Origin: Morinoia aosen
Taxonomy: Eukaryota > Arthropoda > Malacostraca > Amphipoda > Talitridae
Length of the DNA: 64,000 nt
Direction: 5' to 3'
Assembly (NCBI GenBank): GCA_030386875.1
Contig: CM059568.1
Coordinates: 14,386,316-14,450,315, forward strand
This document shows positions 1 to 11,955 of the stretch, one piece after another. The position numbers and the translations under genes are program-made. Under the pieces are notes generated by a model, which made no database searches, was not told where the DNA came from, and was given only the letters and a program-made list of their open reading frames with translations. How positions within the stretch are numbered: the first letter of the stretch is position 1; each line of letters starts with the position of its first letter.

Positions 1-2408
1 GGACCAGTGTGAGAAGGACCAGTATGAGAAGGATCAATGTGAGAAGGACCATTGTGAGAAGAATCAATGTGAGAAGGACCAGTGTGAGAAGGATCAATGT
101 GAGAAGGACCAGTGTGAGAAGGATCAATGTGAGAAGGACCACTGTGAGAAGAATCAATGTGAGAAGGACCAGTGTGAGAAGGATCAATGTGAGAAGGACC
201 AGTGTGAGAAGAATCAATGTGAGAAGGACCACTGTGAGAAGAATCAATGTGAGAAGGACCAGTGTGAGAAGGACCAGTGTGAGAAGGACCAGTATGAGAA
301 GGATCAATGTGAGAAGGACCACTGTGAGAAGAATCAATGTGAGAAGGACCAGTATGAGAAGGATCAATATGAGAAGGACCACTGTGAGAAGAATCAATGT
401 GAGAAGGACCAGTATGAGAAGGATCAATGTGAGAAGGACCACTGTGAGAAGAATCAATGTGAGAAGGACCAGTATGAGAAGGATCAATGTGAGAAGGACC
501 AGTGTGAGAAGAATCAATGTGAGAAGGACCACTGTGAGAAGGACCACTGTGAGAAGAATCAATGTGAGAAGGACCAGTGTGAGAAGGATCAATGTGAGAA
601 GGACCAGTGTGAGAAGGATCAATGTGAGAAGGACCAGTGTGAGAAGAATCAATGTGAGAAGGACCAGTATGAGAAGGATCAATGTGAGAAGGACCAGTGT
701 GAGAAGAATCAATGTGAGAAGGACCAGTGTGAGAAGAATCAATGTGAGAAGGACCAGTATGAGAAGGATCAATGTGAGAAGGACCAGTGTGAGAAGAATC
801 AATGTGAGAAGGACCACTGTGAGAAGAATCAATGTGAGAAGGACCAGTGTGAGAAGGATCAATGTGAGAAGGACCAGTGTGAGAAGGACCAGTATGAGAA
901 GGATCAATGTGAGAAGGACCAGAGTGAGAAGGATCAATGTGAGAAGGACCAGTATGAGAAGGATCAATGTGAGAAGGACCAGTGTGAGAAGAATCAATGT
1001 GAGAAGGACCACTGTGAGAAGAATCAATGTGAGAAGGACCAGCGTGAGAAGGATCAATGTGAGAAGGACCAGTGTGAGAAGGACCAGTATGAGAAGGATC
1101 AATGTGAGAAGGACCAGTGTGAGAAGAATCAATGTGAGAAGGACCAGTATGAGAAGGATCAATGTGAGAAGGACCAGTGTGAGAAGAATCAATGTGAGAA
1201 GGACCACTGTGAGAAGAATCAATGTGAGAAGAACCAGTGTGAGAAGGATCAATGTGAGAAGGACCAGTGTGAGAAGGACCAGTATGAGAAGAATCAATGT
1301 GAGAAGGACCAGAGTGAGAAGGATCAATGTGAGAAGGACCACTGTGAGAAGAATCAATGTGAGAAGGACCACTGTGAGAAGAATCAATGTGAGAAGGACC
1401 AGTGTGAGAAGGATCAATGTGAGAAGGACCAGTGTGAGAAGGACCAGTATGAGAAGGATCAATGTGAGTAGGACCACTGTGAGAAGAATCAATGTGAGAA
1501 GGACCAGTGTGAGAAGGATCAATGTGAGAAGGACCAGTGTGAGAAGGACCAGTATGAGAAGGATCAATGTGAGAAGGACCACTGTGAGAAGAATCAATGT
1601 GAGAAGGACCAGTGTGAGAAGGATCAATGTGAGAAGGACCAGTGTGAGAAGGATCAATGTGAGAAGGACCACTGTGAGAAGAATCAATGTGAGAAGGACC
1701 AGTGTGAGAAGGATCAATGTGAGAAGGACCAGTGTGAGAAGAATCAATGTGAGAAGGACCACTGTGAGAAGAATCAATGTGAGAAGGACCAGTGTGAGAA
1801 GGATCAATGTGAGAAGGACCAGTGTGAGAAGGACCAGTATGAGAAGGGTCAATGTGAGAAGGACCACTGTGAGAAGAATCAATGTGAGAAGGACCAGTGT
1901 GAGAAGGATCAATGTGAGAAGGACCAGTGTGAGAAGGACCAGTATGAGAAGGATCAATGTGAGAAGGACCACTGTGAGAAGAATCAATGTGAGAAGGACC
2001 AGTATGAGAAGGATCAATGTGAGAAGGACCACTGTGAGAAGAATCAATGTGAGAAGGACCAGTATGAGAAGGATCAATGTGAGAAGGACCACTGTGAGAA
2101 GAATCGATGTGAGAAGGACCAGTATGAGAAGGATCAATGTGAGAAGGACCAGTGTGAAAAGAATCAATGTGAGAAGGACCACTGTGAGAAGAATCAATGT
2201 GAGAAGGACCAGTGTGAGAAGGACCAGTGTGAGAAGGACCAGTATGAGAAGGATCAATGTGAGAAGGACCACTGTGAGAAGAATCAATGTGAGAAGGACC
2301 AGTATGAGAAGGATCAATGTGAGAAGGACCACTGTGAGAAGAATCAATGTGAGAAGGACCAGTGTGAGAAGGATCAATGTGAGAAGGACCAGTGTGAGAA
2401 GGACCACT
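1..2408. repeat. 15-bp minisatellite array (about 160 copies)
   Basis: This is an uninterrupted tandem array of the 15-mer TGTGAGAARRAYCAV. Two main variants, ending GGACCAG/C and RATCAA, alternate to give a loose 30-bp period. The array begins before base 1, so its true length is unknown. Because 15 is a multiple of 3, several frames are open: one plus-strand frame reads VRRT/VRRIN for about 800 codons, another reads CEKDQ/CEKNQ until a TAG near 1468, and minus frames are open too. There is no recognisable start context, splice signal or non-repetitive domain. I call it a minisatellite, not a gene. Confidence 0.95.
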
Positions 2409-3403
2409 GCACTGTGTATCAAATTCCTATGCACAGCGTAAGAAATTCATGTTTGAGTATTTCTATCGAACTTTCTTGAATGTAGTGATTCTCATAAATG
2501 ATATGTAAAGGCAAAGATTTGCTGATACGTTACTGCTTTAGGCAGTAGAACACGAGTAGGTGCAAACTCTCCCTAAATTTAGTATTAAGGTTCAACTAAA
2601 TTTAGCGTAGGAGTTCAAGTTTGATCAGAATGGGCGGTATTCTGCTGCCGCCGCTCATAGTCGGTTTGTGTTTCGCGTGATTGCGTGCAATGGAGACCGG
2701 GTGAAACAGAGAGGCTGGAGATCCTTCCCTGACAAGTGTTCAAATAATATGCGACTTCTTGAATGCATCTAGATGTGACATTGCGTCTTGCAAACTCTGC
2801 CTGTATGATTGTATGGAAAATTTCTGAAATTTAGCTAAAATGGTAACACTCTAATTATGGCAGTTATGGTGTCATGCTTGCTTTAAGGAGAAATAATTAT
2901 TCTTCCAAGTCTTATATAATCTTTTAGATTATAGCAACACAATGTAGCAAAAAAAACATTTTAGCTCTATCATTATATTTTTGGTATAAATCACCAATAA
3001 ATCTTAATTATCATCCACATTTTATAATACACATTTATAAGACATAATAGCTTTACGTATTTATCGCTCACTCCTTACCTTACCTCACTCCTTATCTATT
3101 AAGTTCATACCTCACATTGTCTGCGACATCCACGTCCTACCGCCTTATTTGTAGTGCCACACATTGCCTTACCCAATATATGTTTGACTACATCATCAAT
3201 ACTCGTTTCTTTGTTAAAGGTAAAAACGAAAGAAAATATTATTTTAACGATATCATCGTGGCAGGTGAGGCTGTCAACGTTTACGGGCACACCAAACAGT
3301 GAAGGGCCTAGAAAGGAACCCGTCTTTGAGCCCCTCTACATCAGTGAACTGAGCCCGGATAGTCATGAAACTACGTACGAAGGAATAAATAAGTCAGTTG
3401 TAC
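2409..3403. other. Intergenic, no gene seen
   Basis: Unique sequence after the minisatellite. A palindromic decamer CTAAATTTAG occurs twice (about 2573 and 2598). The part at 2620-2760 is more GC-rich than its surroundings and could be a fossil element. ORFs are short and show no family resemblance. Confidence 0.6.
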
Positions 3404-3433
3404 CTATATATATATATATATATACATATATAT
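3404..3433. repeat. (TA)n microsatellite
   Basis: A run of alternating T and A, interrupted once by a C. Confidence 0.9.
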
Positions 3434-5599
3434 CAAATTTATTCATGTCAACTGAATCATGTGAATTAAATGGTATGGTTATGATGCACCGAACAGATGA
3501 GTCAAAAAATCATATGACATCCTTAGGACATCCTCTCATCATTATTTGGAGAAGTTTTGGCGTGAACGAACATTTTATGAAAAGAATATTACCAACCAAC
3601 CCAATACAAGGTTTCCCCTCAGGGTTGGGTCTGCCTGTAGCATATTATCATAGCAACCCAGACAGTGAAAAAAAACTCGCCTAAATTGAAATGAAATCCT
3701 AATGGATTCAAAATGCAGTTGCCTCTGAAGATCTCCGCACAGAATGCGTGTAGGAGGAGGCATCTTCTTAAAAAAACAAAATATTTGCATGGCAGAACTT
3801 GTTTTAATTGTTTTTCTGCTAAAACGAAGATTACACAACTTTTAATACGATGTCACTCAAAAACTGGTCACAAGTGAGACGTTCTGACTCAACGGCAAAA
3901 AGTCATAAGCTTTTTGTAACGTAGATACAATGATTGATGAGATTTTTTTCCCCTCGTAACAGCCAGTTTGCACTCCCCTTTTTTGAACGACCTTGATTGG
4001 TTCGATGTTCAATGCTACGAGGATACAAAACGAAGTCAGGAACGATATTCCTAATGGCGATGCGAAACGTATAATCCTTATCAGAATTTTGGAATAAAAT
4101 TTTTTATTACCGTTTTATTACTTGATTTTAGCAAGCCAAAAGCTTGACCAAAAATAAAGTCGCAAAATCCTGGATAAATTTATAAAGCTGTGAGTAATAA
4201 TGGAGTCCGCATCTCTGATATTAACAAAATCGAGATAATCTCCATCTTGCGTACCATTTGCCTATTTCTCTGCTAGTGCTAATCACTTTCGGGCTGGTTA
4301 TGCTAGCAGAGGTGGTGGTGCAGCCTCTGTTGTTTCTAATTTAAGAAAACTGATCCTTAAAAGCTATTTTTGTTAAGTGTTCTAAGCTGAAAATACTGAA
4401 AAACACGTCAAAATGTTAATGGTATAAAATCTCACTCGCCAGTTTTCTCACAAATCATTTTGTTCGTAGGAATGGAGCGACTCAAGTCATATTAGGAATT
4501 TTTTCAGGAAAAGCCCTTAAATGATTACTACGGTTTTTAAAACGTTGAATTTAAAGCGTTGAGTAAATTTTTAACATGATGGTGCGTAATAACATGGGAA
4601 AGAATATGGTGTAATACAGGAAATAATTTGGGGTTGGAGATTGGAGCCACCTAATAAACATTTCATAGCAAATTGCGTAAATTTCTCCGCCATGTTATCT
4701 GAACGATTTTTTCAACTATAAGCTTAATCAGACGATCTTAAGGAATTTTGTGAATGTTCCATCACATGTCAAATTATGACTCGTGTTTAACTTAGTCATT
4801 CATTAATACAAAACACCAGGGAAGTTTGATAACAAAGGACACCTTGCACGTTACTTCCATGTTGTGGGCAGTTAGCAAAATTCAAATGTACGGCTGATGT
4901 CGCTGAGCGAACCTACTCCTCTCCAAACCTGTTTACACCAAAAAATATTCGTTAACAATATCAGCCGGCATCAGGGAGCAGTATAGCAACACCAGACATC
5001 TAAAATATAATACACGGTGTCTCCAAAAATTTACACAATCTTTGGCTGACAATTGCTTGTGTATTTATTTGTTTTTATTTCAGGTACAGCCACGTCTTTT
5101 TTTACAGCATTCAATTTTCTGAAATTCAATGTTCTTTGTTTTGATTTGACTCATTAACTTGTATTCATGTCGACAAACCATAAATGAAGACAAAACACAG
5201 GAGTACCGGACAGTCAGAGAGCGAGTACGTTGTTCAGGGGACACCCTATTGTCCTGTGGGACGCGTGTAGATCGGATTAATAATATCGGATTAATAATAA
5301 TGCAGACGCGTGTCTGTATTAATACAATTCAAAATACATGTCCCTTCATGCCTGTGTTAGTTCCAAAGAGCTTACCAAGACGGACTTAGGAAGAAACTTG
5401 GTCCAATTTCCTCAGGATGACGAGTGAGGACAACTTCTTAAAACCCTAATAGGTTCTCAGCGGGCTAAACCGGCTAAAACTGGCTAACCTTCGCGTGACT
5501 TTAGAAGAAGTGCTGAGTTGTTTTCGAGCTAATTTTATGAGGCAATTCGCCACAGCTTTACCATCTGTGAAATCCTCTTCACATTCCCCGTACATTATG
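3434..5599. other. Intergenic, no gene seen
   Basis: AT-rich unique sequence without a convincing ORF. At about 5013 a GGTGTCTCCAAAAAT string resembles the terminal sequence of many insect DNA transposons and recurs in the spacers of the 14-40 kb block. A 20-bp string around GGCATCAGGGAGCA occurs at about 4967 and again at about 5978. Confidence 0.5.
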
Positions 5600-5880
5600 C
5601 TGATATTCTCTGTATTGCTTGCTTAGTGGCGTGCTTGCTCACTTGCTCGCTGGCTTGCTGGCTTGCTTGCTTATTTGATTGTATAATATTTTGCCTGCTT
5701 ACGTGCTTGGCTAATTTTTTGCTTGCTTCCTTGTCAGCTTACCTATTTGCTTGCTTGCTCGTTAGACTGTTTGTTTTCTTGCGAGTTTGCAAGCGTGTTT
5801 GATTGCTTGTTTGCTTACTTGTTGGCTTGTTCGCATGCTAGTTTGCATGCTTGCTTGTGTGCTTGCTTGGTCAGTTCTTT
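5600..5880. repeat. Degenerate CTTG/GCTT tetranucleotide tract
   Basis: An imperfect run of TTGC-type tetranucleotides with many interruptions. The 62-codon ORF inside it is a by-product of the repeat (Leu/Cys/Ala-rich low complexity). Confidence 0.85.
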
Positions 5881-5951
5881 TCTATTCCTATCCCGCAAAT
5901 TAGATACCTGAACACTGCATAACTACTGTAAATTGATTTTTCCTTGTACTG

Positions 5952-6014
5952 TATATATATATATATATATAAATCAGTCGGCATCAGGGAGCAATTCTTC
6001 TATATATATATATA
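5952..6014. repeat. Two (TA)n microsatellites
   Basis: Alternating TA at about 5952-5972 and 6001-6014. The 28 bases between them include the GGCATCAGGGAGCA string also found near 4967. Confidence 0.85.
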
Positions 6015-6212
6015 GATTGCAATTTATTCCCATGTTATCACAGCGCAAGAATGAAGGAATCGGGAATAAAAAGAACACAAAATTAAACTGATCTTTATAG
6101 GAGTTTTCACGACTGAAATTTTAACTTTTAAAAAAATCTCGTTGTTTTAGGAGTCATAGTGATACCATGAACACCATATGGCGTTCAGACGAAACGCAAA
6201 AACGGCTTTGGG

Positions 6213-7840
6213 TGGCTGAACTCAAGCGATATACACAAATGAAGCTGAACTCATGCGATATACACAAAAGAAGCTGAACTCAAGCGATATACACAAAAGA
6301 AGCTGAACTCATGCGATATACACAAAAGAAGCTGAACTCAAGCGATATACACAAAAGAAGCTGAACTCATGCGATATACACAAAAGAAGCTGAACTCATG
6401 CGATATACACAAAAGAAGCTGAACTCAAGCGATATACACAAAAGAAGCTGAACTCATGCGATATACACAAAAGAAGCTGAACTCATGCGATATACACAAA
6501 AGAAGCTGAACTCAAGCGATATACACAAAAGAAGCTGAACTCATGCGATATACACAAAAGAAGCTGAACTCAAGCGATATACACAAAAGAAGCTGAACTC
6601 AAGCGATATACACAAAAGAAGCTGAACTCATGCGATATACACAAAAGAAGCTGAACTCAAGCGATATACACAAAAGAAGCTGAACTCATGCGATATACAC
6701 AAAAGAAGCTGAACTCAAGCGATATACACAAAAGAAGCTGAACTCATGCGATATACACAAAAGAAGCTGAACTCATGCGATGTACACAAAAGAAGCTGAA
6801 CTCAAGCGATATACACAAAAGAAGCTGAACTCATGCGATATACACAAAAGAAGCTGAACTCATGCGATATACACAAAAGAAGCTGAACTCATGCGATATA
6901 TACAAAAGAAGCTGAACTCATGCGATATACACAAAAGAAGCTGAAATCATGCGATATACACAAAAGAAGCTGAACTCATGCGATATACACAAAAGAAGCT
7001 GAACTCATGCGATATACACAAAAGAAGCTGAACTCATGCGATATACACAAAAGAAGCTGAACTCATGCGATATACACAAAAGAAGCTGAACTCATGCGAT
7101 ATATACAAAAGAAGCTGAACTCATGCGATATACACAAAAGAAGCTGAAATCATGCGATATACACAAAAGAAGCTGAACTCATGCGATATACACAAAAGAA
7201 GCTGAACTCATGCGATATACACAAAAGAAGCTGAACTCATGCGATATACACAAAAGAAGCTGAACTCATGCGATATACACAAAAGAAGCTGAACTCATGC
7301 GATATATACAAAAGAAGCTGAACTCATGCGATATACACAAAAGAAGCTGAACTCAAGCGATATACACAAAAGAAGCTGAACTCAAGCGATATACACAAAA
7401 GAAGCTGAACTCATGCGATATACACAAAAGAAGCTGAACTCATGCGATATACACAAAAGAAGCTGAACTCATGCGATATATACAAAAGAAGCTGAACTCA
7501 TGCGATATACACAAAAGAAGCTGAAATCATGCGATATACACAAAAGAAGCTGAACTCATGCGATATACACAAAAGAAGCTGAACTCATGCGATATACACA
7601 AAAGAAGCTGAACTCAAGCGATATACACAAAAGAAGCTGAACTCATGCGATATACACAAAAGAAGCTGAACTCATGCGATATACACAAAAGAAGCTGAAC
7701 TCAAGCGATATACACAAAAGAAGCTGAACTCATGCGATATACACAAAAGAAGCTGAACTCAAGCGATATACACAAAAGAAGCTGAACTCAAGCAATACAC
7801 ACAAAAGAAGCAGAACTCAAGCGATACACACAAAAGAAAC
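6213..7840. repeat. 29-bp minisatellite array (about 56 copies)
   Basis: Tandem copies of a 29-bp unit running from GAAGCTGAACTCA to GCGATATACACAAAA. Copies differ mainly at one A/T site (CTCAAGCG or CTCATGCG), with rarer variants TATATAC and GAAATCATG. The rare variants recur 203 bp apart (6941 and 7144), which is exactly seven units, so part of the array spread as a larger block. The unit is not a multiple of 3 and no long ORF runs through. Confidence 0.95.
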
Positions 7841-8456
7841 CCACATAAAAACCGGAGGTCGATGACATGCGCTGCAAGTTTACGGTAATTACGACCATGA
7901 TCAGGTTTTGAGAAGCGCAAAAACGCGCGTTTTGCCTAGATATGCTGTGGCACTCGCCAAAGAGGCTGCATTGGACCAGGTTTTTCTGACACATTTGTTC
8001 TGCCCGCACCGGAAGCTGCGAACGTTGGACCCGGCGAGTGCAGTTGTGCACGACGCCACAATGCGGCCCTTTCCCTGCATCAAAGTTTTCTGAGGGCAAA
8101 ATTTAAGTAGCTGAGTAACTTAGGAGTTCAAACGCGACCCAAAAATTTCCTAATACGATTTCCTACTTATTTAAATTACCTAATACGACCCATAAGTTCG
8201 AATGAGTAATTTAAATTGTGCATGAATGCTTATTCTCAAAAAATAAATTTAGAATGAGTGATTTTAGTAAAATTCTTGGATGCTTCAATCGTGCTTTGAC
8301 ATCGCTTCAGATATTAACCTCAACATTCTTTTTAGATGATTTAGCCATGTTGCCTACGACTGTGACTGTTGAGACGTTTCTGCATGCTGCCCTGGCAGCT
8401 GTAGATGCTGCCCTGGCAGCGCTACACGTTGCCATGTGTGACGTGTTCACTCTAAC
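7841..8456. other. Intergenic, no confident gene
   Basis: A relatively GC-rich patch (about 7900-8095) carries short overlapping ORFs on both strands (61 codons on plus, about 60 and 103 on minus). None has a recognisable domain, signal peptide or splice context. A 15-bp string TGCTGCCCTGGCAGC occurs twice within about 8383-8421. Confidence 0.45.
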
Positions 8457-8473
8457 TACACCTTTTTCACTTC

Positions 8474-8757
8474 AAATTAATTTAAGTCAAGTTCAACCTA
8501 ATCCAAGTCAAGTTCAAATTAATCCGAGTCAAGTTCAAATTAATTCGAATCAAGTTCAAATTAAAACAAATCAAGTTTAATTTAATCCAAGTCAAGTTCA
8601 AATTAATCCAAGTCAAGTTTAATTTAATCCAAGTCAAGTTCAAATTAATCCAAGTCAAGTTCAAATTAATCCAAGTCAAGTTCAAATTAATCCTAGTCAA
8701 GTTCAAATTAGTCCGAGTCAAGTTCAAATTATTCCTAGTCAAGTTCAAATTAATCCA
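8474..8757 (+). repeat. 21-bp tandem repeat, left arm
   Basis: About 13 copies of a 21-mer read as AATCCAAGTCAAGTTCAAATT. It is the reverse complement of the unit at 9523-9995. Read on the minus strand each unit gives NLTWINL, so a 100-codon ORF is open by virtue of the 21-bp period. Confidence 0.93.
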
Positions 8758-9522
8758 ACTCTCAGTTGAGTTAAAAAATGACATAATAATTTGTTAATTT
8801 GAGTTTTTGTGTTAAAAATGCATCTATTGGATGTGATGAACAAAACTGGTTTCGAGGATTCATTTACACTCATAGGTATTTATATACGTGAAATTCCACT
8901 TTACCACATATATGAAATCAAATGCATGCAAGTACAAAATATTATCATTGGACGATATGTAGATTTAATCAATTCAATATTTATTTACAATTCAATGTAT
9001 AATACTTTTAAGACTTCAACAACTTTTATAATAATCATTTCATGAATATTTAAGCCTTGAAAGTATTATATATTGAATTGTGAACACGCACAAATAAAAT
9101 CAGTATTTAGTTAGAAATATTGTTTCTTGTATTATCATTGTGTATTGTAAGGGGATCCTACATTTCTTCACATTGACTAACACGGAATTAACTGGCAACA
9201 TTTTTATTGCTAATGCAGGAATGTATCTGGGTAGTAATATACAAGCATAAATTGTAATCAAACGGAATCGTACTCAGTGGATCGCATGTGTATATTTCTT
9301 TTAAAAATTAAATCTACATATCGTTCGATGATAACTTTTTGTATTTGCATGTATATGATTGCATAGATGTGATAAAGTGGAATTTCACGTATATAAATAC
9401 CTAGGAGTGTAATAAATCCTCGAAACCAGTCTTGCTCGTCACATCAAATAGATACATATTCAACACAAAAAAAACTTATATTTACAAATTACTATGTTAT
9501 TTTTAACTCAACTGAGGGTTGG

Positions 9523-9995
9523 ATTAATTTGAACTTGACTTGGATTAATTTGAACTTGACTTGGATTAATTTGAACTTGACTTGGATTAATTTGAACTTG
9601 ACTTGGATTAATTTGAACTTGACTTGGATTAATTTGAACTTGACTCGGATTAATTTGAACTTGACTTGGATTAATTTGAACTTGTCTTGGATTAATTTTA
9701 ACTTGACTCGGATTAATTTGAACTTGACTCGGATTAATTTGAACTTGACTTGGATTAATTTGAACTTGACTTGGATTAATTTGAACTTGACTTGGATTAA
9801 TCTGAACTTGACTTGGATTAATTTGAACTTGACTCGGATTAATTTGAACTTGACTTGGATTAATTTGAACTTGACTTGGATTAATTTGAACTTGACTCGG
9901 ATTAATTTGAACTTGACTCGGATTAATTTGAACTTGACTTGGTATAATTTGAACTTGACTTGGATTAAATTGAACTTGACTTAGATTAATTTGAA
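9523..9995 (-). repeat. 21-bp tandem repeat, right arm
   Basis: About 22 copies of GGATTAATTTGAACTTGACTT, the inverted partner of the left-arm array. The 151-codon plus-strand ORF (WINLNLT repeated) has no unique sequence and is treated as repeat, not gene. Confidence 0.93.
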
Positions 9996-10009
9996 GTGAA
10001 AAAGGTGTA

Positions 10010-11599
10010 GACTCCTAAACTCGCCACCCTCCACCGCCGTAGCAACACACGTGGCAGACCAGCAACGTTAGCCACAGCTTTATTACGTGTAGTTACGGGC
10101 CGAATTTTCCAGGAATTTACGTCGTCGTAGCGGCACCGCAAGCAGCAATCATTTTTTTACCTACTTGACTGCACCATGTGCTGTTTTTTCAATCAAAATT
10201 CTTCAGATTTGATTTTTAAAAAGTTCGTACTCGGAATTTTGCCCTAAAACAACAGCGCGTAGAGTGACCAAGTCGTCAGCAGAACTTTTGCTGATGTCTA
10301 AACTTTTAATACGACATAAATAACTTTAAAATCTTGCAGCAGTCAGTGAACAGCTCGCCTTGCTACGTCCCGGGTACGTCAGACACAATTTCATCACTGC
10401 GCAGGGCGACGCAATCATTCAGACGACGCCCTTGGTAGATTAAGCAAAAAATCGTGCGGTGAATCCCAGATATGTAGTGGTAATTGCTAGGTAATTTTAT
10501 ACTGTATCTTCCGCTTGCAATGAGGAAATTAAATGCATAGCAAGAAGTGATCCTGGACGTACCGCAACATCGGTTTAGGATTTTATTTGGTTTAGGTTTG
10601 ACAACGTTAAAAATCATTCAAATATATAACCTAATATACTCGTACGTGGGATGTATAATTAATCAGAATAAAAATCGTTCTGTTTCAGTGCGCTTGCTGT
10701 ACATTGAGAAGGAATGCATGCTAAACCATAACTCAACCGATGCAGATTGGGTTTTGCACGTCCAAGCATTAGTTGAGGGGCCTCGCTTGACCAGTTTTTA
10801 ACTGCGGCGCCCACTCACCGTACACAGCCATCTTGGTCGCAGCAAAGTGAGGAAGTCTGTCATGGAAAAGTCCCAATTCAATTTGAACGGACCCCTGCAC
10901 TGTATTCTCCATGCTACAACCTGCGCACTAACGTTCATACTTTGTGTCATTCCCAAAAAAGGCCAAAACCAGCAAGAGTGCGGTACTGCCATCACAAAGT
11001 CAGGCTTTGTTGTATCCTGATTCACTTTTGCGGTTATAAAAGCATTGAACTTTGCATCACCATCGTGCCCTAAGCCTAGCTCTTTTCTTCTATATATGTT
11101 AGCTTTATTTTCGATAACGTCTTTGAGCTGCATAAATTATTTCATTCCTTCGATTTACTATACCACATCGTAATAAATTTTATGTCAGGAGGTACAGCTG
11201 GCTCGAGGTAAACGTGATCACTTTCTACGCAGACGAATTTGAGTTCGAACGCCATCACGACAACAATTATTTTTCTTCATTAGTATAATTGGGCATCGAC
11301 TCCACTGCAAACATTGAAGCACTTTAAAACATTTGGGAAACCCATGCTACGTGATTGGAATGAGAAAAGTTGGGTTCGTCACAGCATCTTGTTGACTTGC
11401 GCTGCTCAGAATGCGACGAGTTGCTGAGTTTGTCCCGTGGTTGTGTTTGTTGTGTCGCTTTGCTATTATGTTAGACGAGGTGGTTTGCGAAGCGGCACTG
11501 CTACTTACCCACTGCAAAGTTGAGAAATCATTTAGGGAGCGTATACTTAAATAAACACACGAAAGTAAAGTGAACGGAGTCTAACAGAAAGCTTGAAGC
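10010..11599. other. Intergenic, no confident gene
   Basis: Unique sequence. The longest ORF is 111 codons on minus (11133 to 10798) with an ATG start in poor context, no signal peptide and no family I recognise. Without splice evidence or homology I do not call it. Confidence 0.45.
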
Positions 11600-11955
11600 A
11601 AGGTACCCAACCACGAACACCTCTACTTGCACCACTAGCATAGCTAATGCTCGCACCACTACTAGCACTTCTAGTAATACTACTACTACTTGCACTGCTA
11701 CTATCACTGCTACTAGCACCTCTAGTGGTACTACCCAGAAAACTTTTTCGCCGGAGCATGCATGTTTTTCGCCGCCTAAGCAATTTAATAACTGGGGTGG
11801 CGAAAACCATGCACGCAGACGGCGAAAAAGTTACACTGGGTACCACTATCCCCACTACTAGCACCACTTCCCCTTTAGCAATACGACTACCAGCACAACC
11901 CTTAAAATTACTCTCTTCGCCTCCACCAGGGGTACCTCTACCACTAGCAGAATAA
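11600..11955. repeat. Degenerate ACT-rich trinucleotide tract
   Basis: Imperfect ACT/CTA/GCA triplets on both sides of a short hairpin. The overlapping ORFs of about 60-106 codons on both strands (Val/Leu- or Ser-rich) are low-complexity translations of this tract. Confidence 0.75.
11723..11848. mobile_element. 126-bp hairpin, possible MITE
   Basis: The left arm starts TAGTGGTA then TACCCAG and includes AACTTTTTCGCC and CATGTTTTTCGCC. The right arm carries the complements in reverse order and ends CTGGGTACCACTA. The arms are about 45-50 bp each with an 18-20 base loop. CCCAG/CTGGG ends flanked by TA would fit a TA-inserting MITE, but the flanking ACT repeats blur the junctions, so the class is uncertain. 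Confidence 0.6.

Larger units (their letters stand above)
8457..10009. mobile_element. Large inverted repeat (foldback-like) with tandem-repeat arms
   Basis: The outer ends match as reverse complements: TACACCTTTTTCACTTC at 8457 and its complement ending at 10009. Each arm holds an array of the same 21-bp unit in opposite orientation (8474-8757 and 9523-9995). Inside these, 8758-8975 pairs with about 9300-9522, and 8986-9022 pairs with about 9055-9090, leaving a short loop near 9040. The right arm has about 200 bp extra (about 9095-9300) and more 21-bp units. Identity between the unique arm parts is roughly 80 percent by eye. Long terminal inverted repeats built from tandem repeats are typical of Foldback/Galileo-type elements. 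No transposase is visible and I could not define a target duplication, so an old local inverted duplication is the alternative. Confidence 0.7.

Noticed and set aside
9-2441. 810-codon plus-strand ORF of VRRTS/VRRIN repeats
   Set aside because: Entirely made of a 15-bp minisatellite with several other frames open as well; no unique domain, start context or splice sites.
2620-2760. Possible small gene or SINE in a GC-richer patch
   Set aside because: Only an 18-codon minus ORF and no clear A/B boxes or tail.
6213-7840. CRISPR-like array
   Set aside because: Units are contiguous 29-mers without unique spacers; eukaryotic context. The same applies to the 28- and 31-bp arrays.
8482-9984. NLTWINL-repeat ORFs in the foldback arms
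   Set aside because: Translation of a 21-bp tandem repeat; no unique coding sequence.
10798-11133. 111-codon minus ORF
   Set aside because: No recognisable family, signal or splice context; start in poor context.
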